A DNA stretch of 9,743 nt, taken from assembly GCA_003451635.1 (NCBI GenBank), contig DMAT01000064.1, forward strand, positions 1 to 9,743, given 5' to 3'. The notes under the pieces are model-generated. The model searched no databases. It had not been told where the DNA came from and worked only from the letters and a program-made list of their open reading frames with translations. Made by a program: the position numbers and the translations under genes. This document shows, piece by piece, positions 5,654-9,743 of this stretch. The stretch is from Syntrophus sp. (in: bacteria) (GTDB lineage: Bacteria; Desulfobacterota; Syntrophia; Syntrophales; UBA8958). Every line of letters starts with the position of its first letter. Within the stretch, counting starts at the first letter, position 1.

Positions 5654-6076
5654 TCAGGTCCCGTCAGAAACCATGGGGCGGGCACGCTGGAACTTCTTCT
5701 CCGCCTGATGATGTTTATCCTGCAGGATTTTTTCTTTAGCCCTTTTTGATCGCTTCCTTTTCTGGCGACGAATTTTTTCGTTACGCATCTTTTCAGCTTC
5801 AACCAATCCCCTTTGCAGACGCTCAATCCTGTCCAGCAGCAGGCGGCGGGCTAAAAAACGATTTAAAAGCTGGGATCTTTCCTGCTGACACTTGACGGAA
5901 AGGCCCGTAGGCACGTGCACCAACTGTACACAAGAAGAGGTTTTATTGACATTTTGACCCCCGGGACCGGAAGAACGGACAAAGGTTTCCCTCAGCTCGT
6001 CTTCCGAGACGCCAAGCTGTGTCATCCTTTCCTTCAGGGCATTTTCTTTTTCCGGGGAGACGGTAAACATGTTCAT
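5654..6076 (-). CDS. Release-factor-like GGQ protein (ArfB/MTRFR-type ribosome rescue)
   Basis: A 140-residue protein with only the catalytic domain 3 of class I release factors. FVRSSGPGGQNVNKTSS at residues 32-48 contains the GGQ (39-41) that triggers peptidyl-tRNA hydrolysis. It continues with VKCQQERSQLLNRFLARRLL, a family-typical segment, then a long Lys/Arg-rich tail (about 95-135), which in ArfB and MTRFR relatives contacts the ribosome. The codon-recognition domains of RF1/RF2 are absent, so a role in releasing stalled ribosomes is inferred. It resembles the bacterial 'release factor-like' and mitochondrial MTRFR (C12orf65) group more than E. coli ArfB, hence no symbol. It starts 51 bases after the ACT gene in the same direction and converges with atpE. 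ATG 6076 and 6070 are both possible, with no good Shine-Dalgarno. Confidence 0.88.
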   Translation of the reverse strand: MNMFTVSPEKENALKERMTQLGVSEDELRETFVRSSGPGGQNVNKTSSCVQLVHVPTGLSVKCQQERSQLLNRFLARRLLLDRIERLQRGLVEAEKMRNEKIRRQKRKRSKRAKEKILQDKHHQAEKKFQRARPMVSDGT

Positions 6077-6127
6077 AAGGACTTAAAGGAGAAGTTTGAT
6101 TAGTTTCTTGAGGCGTGATTGCTATTT

Positions 6128-6556
6128 TTAGAGGGAATAGATCTCGTCGCCGATGAAGTTAACCCAGTGCTGGCTCAGGATTTCGACGGCTCTCTCGATA
6201 CTGTCGCAACCGATAATGAGAATGGTTTCTTTCCCGATTCTTTCAATGGTCGTGTAGATGTAGTGGATGTTGACCTCCCCCTCAGACAGAGGCTTTACGA
6301 TCGCATTCATGCCCCCGGGATGGCAGGGCACCTCAACCGCGATGACCGGGGCGACCTCAATCCTGAAATTGAAACTCTCCAAAATGGTGACGGCCTTCTG
6401 TGGATCGTTTACCACCAGGCGCAGGGTGGATTGCTCGTCCGTACTGGCCGCGGACATGGCCTTCACTTTTATGTCTTCCTTGTCGAGGATATCGATAAGT
6501 TTCGTCAGGGCTCCGGGGACGTTGTCAAGATGAACAGATACCTGTTTGATGGCCAT
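6128..6556 (-). CDS. Tandem ACT-domain protein
   Basis: A small protein (142 residues from ATG 6556) made of two ACT-like units, at about 1-66 (MAIKQVSVHLDNVPGALTKL, with the usual ligand-loop pattern DNxPGAL) and 70-138 (VIAVEVPCHPGGMNAIVKPL, with NIHYIYTT). ACT domains bind amino acids and usually control an enzyme; no catalytic domain is attached here. It is the last gene of the 2-oxoacid oxidoreductase operon, 21 bases after the gamma gene. It may sense a branched-chain or aromatic amino acid linked to that enzyme's 2-oxoacid (inference). An in-frame ATG at 6574, three bases after the gamma stop, would add six residues. I preferred 6556 because the family normally begins near MAIKQ. Confidence 0.88.
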   Translation of the reverse strand: MAIKQVSVHLDNVPGALTKLIDILDKEDIKVKAMSAASTDEQSTLRLVVNDPQKAVTILESFNFRIEVAPVIAVEVPCHPGGMNAIVKPLSEGEVNIHYIYTTIERIGKETILIIGCDSIERAVEILSQHWVNFIGDEIYSL

Positions 6557-6577
6557 GGTATTGAAAGTTCCCATTTC

Positions 6578-7114
6578 TCAGATTTCCAGATTGTATCCGG
6601 CCGCAAACGCTTTGCGGTTTATTTCCATTGCCGATTTCTTCTTTTCCCCCAGAATCTGTTTCAGACCCTTTAGGAAAGATTCGGGGGTGATCAGACCGGT
6701 TTTCTTGATGAATGATCCCATCATGACAATATTCTGCACCCTGGGATTGCCTAATCTCCCAGCCATTTCTCCGACGGGGACGTCATGTATATTCACGTCT
6801 TTGCGTGTTGGCTTGGTATCGATTATCGAAGAGTTCAGAAAGATGCTTCCTTGTGGGGCGAGACGGTTCTGGTAGGTGTATAGCGACGGTTTATTCATGA
6901 CCACCAGATAGTCAGGTTCGGAGGCTATGGGTGAAGCGATTTCTTCATCCGACACGGCGACCGTGCAATTAGCGGTTCCCCCTCTGACCTCGACGCCATA
7001 GGACGGCAGATACGTGACATGGTATCCCTCGTTCATCACGGCATGGGCATAGATGTAGCCCATCATCAGCACACCCTGACCGCCGAAACCTGCAAATATG
7101 GTCTTTCTGATCAT
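6578..7114 (-). CDS. vorC: 2-oxoacid:ferredoxin oxidoreductase, gamma subunit
   Basis: Gamma subunit of a four-subunit CoA-dependent 2-oxoacid:ferredoxin oxidoreductase, a cytoplasmic enzyme converting a 2-oxoacid and CoA to acyl-CoA, CO2 and reduced ferredoxin, reversible in anaerobes. The 178 residues fit the POR/KOR/VOR gamma family. GFGGQGV at 9-15 is the family signature, followed by TYLPSYGVEVRGGTANC at about 34-50 and LVVMNKPSL. The ATG at 7114 lies 13 bases after the beta stop; TAAGG overlapping that stop could serve as its ribosome-binding site. The vor name is by association with the VorB-like alpha subunit; a 2-oxoglutarate (kor) enzyme cannot be excluded from this subunit. Confidence 0.9.
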   Translation of the reverse strand: MIRKTIFAGFGGQGVLMMGYIYAHAVMNEGYHVTYLPSYGVEVRGGTANCTVAVSDEEIASPIASEPDYLVVMNKPSLYTYQNRLAPQGSIFLNSSIIDTKPTRKDVNIHDVPVGEMAGRLGNPRVQNIVMMGSFIKKTGLITPESFLKGLKQILGEKKKSAMEINRKAFAAGYNLEI

Positions 7115-7127
7115 AGCTTTCTGAACC

Positions 7128-7868
7128 TTACCGTTTGCTGTCCTTTATTATCCCCAGAGGGAATTCTTTCATCAGCACTTCATTAACCCATCTACAGGAC
7201 TCTAGGGGAGACATTTTCCAGTTTGTCGGGCATTGGGACAGGATCTCAATGAGGGAAAAGCCAACATTGTCCATCTGATACTGAAAGGCCTTTTTAACCG
7301 CCTTTTTAGCTTTCATGATATTGGAGGGGGTATTGACGGCACAGCGTTCGATGTACATCGTACCGGGGAGCTGGCCGAGAATCTCACTGAAGTGAACCGG
7401 GTGTCCATCTAGGAGGGCAGACCGCCCCGGCGGCGTGGTTGTGGATACCTGTCCCAGGAGGGTTGTCGGGGCCATCTGTCCGCCGGTCATTCCGTAAACG
7501 GCATTGTTGATGAAAATAACCGTAATGTTTTCGCCACGGTTAGCGGCATGAAAGGTCTCTGCCGTGCCGATGGCTGCTAAATCGCCGTCTCCCTGATAGG
7601 AAAAGACCACCCGGTCGGGAAGTACGCGTTTGATACCCGTAGCCACGGCGCAACCACGGCCATGTGGGGACTCCAGCATGTCGATGTCAAAATAATTGTA
7701 GGCAATTACCGCGCATCCTGCGGGCGGTACGCCGATAATACGGTCCTGGATATCCAGTTCGTCAATAGACTCGGCAATCAGACGATGGGCGATACTATGG
7801 CCGCAGCCGCCACAATAGTGAAAGGCTGAATTTTTTAGCGATTTGGGTCGGGAAAATACTTGCTTCAT
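7128..7868 (-). CDS. vorA: 2-oxoacid:ferredoxin oxidoreductase, beta subunit (TPP-binding)
   Basis: Thiamine-diphosphate-binding subunit of the complex, 246 residues. YCGGCGH at 18-24 is a variant of the family CPGCGH entry motif. GDGD at 93-96 begins the TPP/Mg motif that ends at NN (121-122), followed by AVYGMTGGQMAPTT, a hallmark of KOR/VOR beta chains. GVPPAGCAV (47-54) and SPHGRG (68-72 region) are also typical. No Cys-rich extra cluster domain is present. The start was set at ATG 7868, two bases after the alpha stop and preceded by GGAAG at good spacing; an upstream in-frame ATG at 7886 lies inside the alpha gene without a ribosome-binding site. The subunit letter follows the usage in which VorB is the alpha-type chain. 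Confidence 0.92.
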   Translation of the reverse strand: MKQVFSRPKSLKNSAFHYCGGCGHSIAHRLIAESIDELDIQDRIIGVPPAGCAVIAYNYFDIDMLESPHGRGCAVATGIKRVLPDRVVFSYQGDGDLAAIGTAETFHAANRGENITVIFINNAVYGMTGGQMAPTTLLGQVSTTTPPGRSALLDGHPVHFSEILGQLPGTMYIERCAVNTPSNIMKAKKAVKKAFQYQMDNVGFSLIEILSQCPTNWKMSPLESCRWVNEVLMKEFPLGIIKDSKR

Positions 7869-7869
7869 A

Positions 7870-8925
7870 TCATTTCTTCCGGGCATGATGAGCGATTACT
7901 TTGGCAAGTTCCGCAGGTGTTGGGATAACTCCCCCCGGCCTTCCATAAAACTGAACCTTGCCAATTCCACCCAGGGCCAATTGAACGTCTTCCACCATCT
8001 GTCCCGTGTTCATCTCGAAAACGAGAAAATTATCTACCCGCTCTGCGAAGGAGCGGATGACTTCCATGGGAAAAGGCCAGAGGGTTATGGGCCGGATCAG
8101 TCCGACCGGGATTCCCATCTCCCGGCTGCGCTTGATTGCCCCCTTGGCGATCCTTGCCGCCGTTCCGTAGGCGACGATCAGAATCTCCGCATCGTCGGTC
8201 CAGAAGGTCTCGAAACGGACTTCCTTCTGGGTTATTACCTGGTACTTCCGGTAGAGCTTCCAGTTGTGCTCCTCCATGCGGATCGCATCCAGGATAAGAC
8301 CACGGATGAATCTGCTTTTCCCCTTGCCCCTGCCATTGAGGACATAGGATTCAGGGTATTGTCTGGGAGCGGGTTCGCTGAACTCAACGGGTTCCGACAT
8401 CTGTCCCATCATGCCATCGGCCAGGATGAGTACGGGATTCCGGTAGCGGTCAGCCAGATCAAAGGCATCCATGGTAAGATCGGCTAATTCCTGTACGGAG
8501 GCGGGGGCGAGGACAATGGTGCGATAGTCGCCGTGGCCGCCGCCGCGGGTGGCTTGAAAATAATCACCTTGGGAGGGAAGGATATTGCCAAGCCCCGGTC
8601 CGCCCCTCATGATATTGACGATAACAGCGGGAAGTTCGTCCGCGGCGAGGGATGAGATGCCCTCCTGCTTGAGAGAAATGCCGGGGCTGGATGATGATGT
8701 CATGGCCCTGGCGCCGGCTGCTGCGGCCCCCAGCACCATATTAATGGCAGCGATTTCACTTTCCGCCTGAATAAAAGTACCATTCTTGGCGCGTCGCATA
8801 TTGTCGGCCATGTACTCAGTCAATTCATTCTGAGGGGTGATGGGGTATCCGGCGTAGAAGCGGCATCCGGCGCGGATGGCCGCTTCCCCGATAACACGGT
8901 TACCCTGCATCAGTATCCTATTCAC
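7870..8925 (-). CDS. vorB: 2-oxoacid:ferredoxin oxidoreductase, alpha subunit (VorB-like)
   Basis: Pyrimidine-binding/transketolase-like chain of the complex, 351 residues as in VorB. It shows GNRVIGEAAIRAGCRFYAGYPITPQNE (8-34, with YPITP at 27-31), the conserved glutamate region IQAESE at 52-57, TSSSSPGISLKQEG (76-89), and RGGPGLGNILPSQGDYFQATRGGGHGDY (107-134). The last block is, from memory, very like 3-methyl-2-oxobutanoate:ferredoxin oxidoreductase, so branched-chain 2-oxoacids are the favoured substrates. The start is GTG 8925, with GAGG six bases upstream and an 8-base overlap with the ferredoxin gene. An ATG at 8910 (AGGA upstream) would remove residues that match family N-termini. 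The beta gene begins two bases after its stop, so the operon is tightly coupled. Confidence 0.92.
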   Translation of the reverse strand: MNRILMQGNRVIGEAAIRAGCRFYAGYPITPQNELTEYMADNMRRAKNGTFIQAESEIAAINMVLGAAAAGARAMTSSSSPGISLKQEGISSLAADELPAVIVNIMRGGPGLGNILPSQGDYFQATRGGGHGDYRTIVLAPASVQELADLTMDAFDLADRYRNPVLILADGMMGQMSEPVEFSEPAPRQYPESYVLNGRGKGKSRFIRGLILDAIRMEEHNWKLYRKYQVITQKEVRFETFWTDDAEILIVAYGTAARIAKGAIKRSREMGIPVGLIRPITLWPFPMEVIRSFAERVDNFLVFEMNTGQMVEDVQLALGGIGKVQFYGRPGGVIPTPAELAKVIAHHARKK

Positions 8926-9127
8926 GGTAAACCTCGATGGCGATGTCCGGGCAGATGACGGCGCAGAGGGCGCAGCCGTTGCAGTCGGCGTCCGCTTTTA
9001 GAATAATGGGATGAAATCCCTTGGAATTGAGTTCAGTGGAAGGAAGAAGATTTTCTTTTTTACAAGATATCGTGCAAAGAAGACATTCTTTACACAACTC
9101 ACCGTTTATTTTGATTGTTCCCTTCAA
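8918..9127 (-). CDS. vorD: 2x[4Fe-4S] ferredoxin-type delta subunit
   Basis: A 69-residue electron-transfer subunit that passes electrons from the TPP subunit to external ferredoxin. It holds two CxxCxxCxxxC motifs: C12, C15, C18, C22 and C49, C52, C55, C59. Only the second has the usual proline after its last cysteine; the first has lysine there. The 26-residue stretch between the motifs is normal for delta chains. The start codon appears to be TTG at 9127, as no in-frame ATG or GTG lies between the upstream boundary and the first cysteine. The Shine-Dalgarno is weak. It is the first gene of the operon and its last eight bases overlap vorB. Confidence 0.9.
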   Translation of the reverse strand: MKGTIKINGELCKECLLCTISCKKENLLPSTELNSKGFHPIILKADADCNGCALCAVICPDIAIEVYRE

Positions 9128-9249
9128 TGGCGGTAATCTCTCAATAAGTAAAAATAGTTGCGTTTCCGGAAAATATGCTGCGTCTTTTTGCTCATAATGG
9201 CGAGAATGTCAAGGTTAAATTTTTTTCGGGCTGATGAGAATTATAATTG

Positions 9250-9743
9250 TCAGACCTTGGCGACTTGAAAACCCTCCAATTTTATGGCCACAGAGCGCTG
9301 AAGAAGTTCAATGGTGATGACAAAAAGCTCCCTGTCGAGATCGGTGCTGACTACGAGTCCCTCGATGCCCAGAAAGGGACCATCAACAATCTTTGCACGT
9401 TCACCGACCTTGGGATACTGGAACTGCTGAACCTCAATCTTTGAACGTACGATCCGCTGAATCGCTTCAATTTGATAATCAGGTACGGGAATAGGTTCAT
9501 GACCATAAGGCTTGCCCAGCATTCGCACAACGCCAAAAGTCTTGAGGACTTCCAGTTTGGTATCATTGTTGAGATTCATCAGTTCCACGAAGGCATAACC
9601 GGAGAACATGGGGACAAAGATCTTCTTGCGCCGGTCTTTCCGCTGGCTCCATACCTCTATCTTGGGCAGAAATACGTTTAACGACTTCTGGGAAAGACCA
9701 AGGAACACCCGGTCTTCATGACGGCTTCTTGTGTGGACGGCGT
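9250..9743 (-). CDS. NusG-family antitermination protein (RfaH/UpxY-like), N-terminus cut
   Basis: A specialised NusG paralogue that binds RNA polymerase to promote read-through, often of long polysaccharide operons. The frame stays open to the right edge, giving about 164 residues, so only the first few are missing. The NGN domain begins AVHTRSRHEDRVFLGLSQKS, continues with LNVFLPKIEVWSQRKDRRKK and holds VPMFSGYAFVELMN and GVVRMLGKPYGHEPIPVPD. The C-terminal KOW domain is YPKVGERAKIVDGPFLGIEG and onward. The YTRSRHE-type start and PMFSGYAFV pattern fit RfaH/UpxY-type paralogues rather than housekeeping NusG, which would sit beside secE and ribosomal protein genes. A short apparent start at GTG 9708 is only an internal codon. 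The vor operon follows after 122 bases; whether it is a target is unknown. Confidence 0.9.
   Translation of the reverse strand, partial: AVHTRSRHEDRVFLGLSQKSLNVFLPKIEVWSQRKDRRKKIFVPMFSGYAFVELMNLNNDTKLEVLKTFGVVRMLGKPYGHEPIPVPDYQIEAIQRIVRSKIEVQQFQYPKVGERAKIVDGPFLGIEGLVVSTDLDRELFVITIELLQRSVAIKLEGFQVAKV

Noticed and set aside
6119..6673. 184-residue plus-strand open frame opposite the ACT and gamma genes
   Set aside because: Antisense to well-supported genes, with low-complexity unrecognisable protein and no start signal.
7843..8487. 214-residue plus-strand open frame opposite the vorA/vorB genes
   Set aside because: It lies fully antisense to two genes with clear family motifs, has no ribosome-binding site and shows no recognisable domain; it is a by-product of the G+C-rich codons on the other strand.
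9235..9252. Inverted repeat around AATTATAATT next to the NusG-like stop, as a terminator
   Set aside because: The stem is A+T-rich and short, and on the coding strand it is followed by an A run rather than a T run.

Overview
The window reads as a chromosomal segment from a strictly anaerobic deltaproteobacterium (Desulfobacterota). A Syntrophales-like organism (Syntrophus/Smithella type) is my best guess, but this is inference from gene content and protein style, not a database match. The pointers are a siroheme-decarboxylase (Ahb) protein beside hemL, a four-subunit ferredoxin-dependent 2-oxoacid oxidoreductase, an F-type ATP synthase c subunit with a signal-peptide-like leader, and a MinD-like ATPase set of a kind I associate with this group. 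All genes except atpE lie on the minus strand, so transcription mostly runs from high to low coordinates.

In transcription order on the minus strand: a NusG/RfaH-type antitermination protein runs off the right edge (9250-9743). Next is a compact operon for a VorB-type 2-oxoacid:ferredoxin oxidoreductase in the order delta-alpha-beta-gamma (9127 to 6578), followed by a tandem ACT-domain protein (6128-6556) and a GGQ release-factor-like ribosome rescue protein (5654-6076). The only plus-strand gene, atpE (5150-5521), stands alone with its own candidate promoter, an unusual ribosome-binding leader and a strong intrinsic terminator. Divergent from it is a three-gene cassette: MinD/ParA-like ATPase (3905-4831), a degenerate J domain fused to a RodZ-type helix-turn-helix (3224-3874), and a single-pass membrane protein ending in a SPOR domain (2437-3207). 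The left end holds ahbB-hemL, overlapping by four bases, then the N-terminal part of a WbpA/TviB-type nucleotide-sugar dehydrogenase that leaves the window at base 1.

Functional themes: (i) amino-acid-derived 2-oxoacid oxidation or reductive synthesis coupled to ferredoxin, possibly sensed by the ACT protein; (ii) cell-envelope or septum organisation by the MinD-like/J-HTH/SPOR cassette; (iii) tetrapyrrole synthesis, joining the C5 entry step (HemL) to the siroheme-based heme route (Ahb); (iv) surface polysaccharide functions at the two edges (NusG paralogue and nucleotide-sugar dehydrogenase). The most interesting part is the three-gene cassette together with the intergenic control region it shares with the stand-alone atpE. 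No tRNA, rRNA, CRISPR array, insertion sequence or phage gene was seen.
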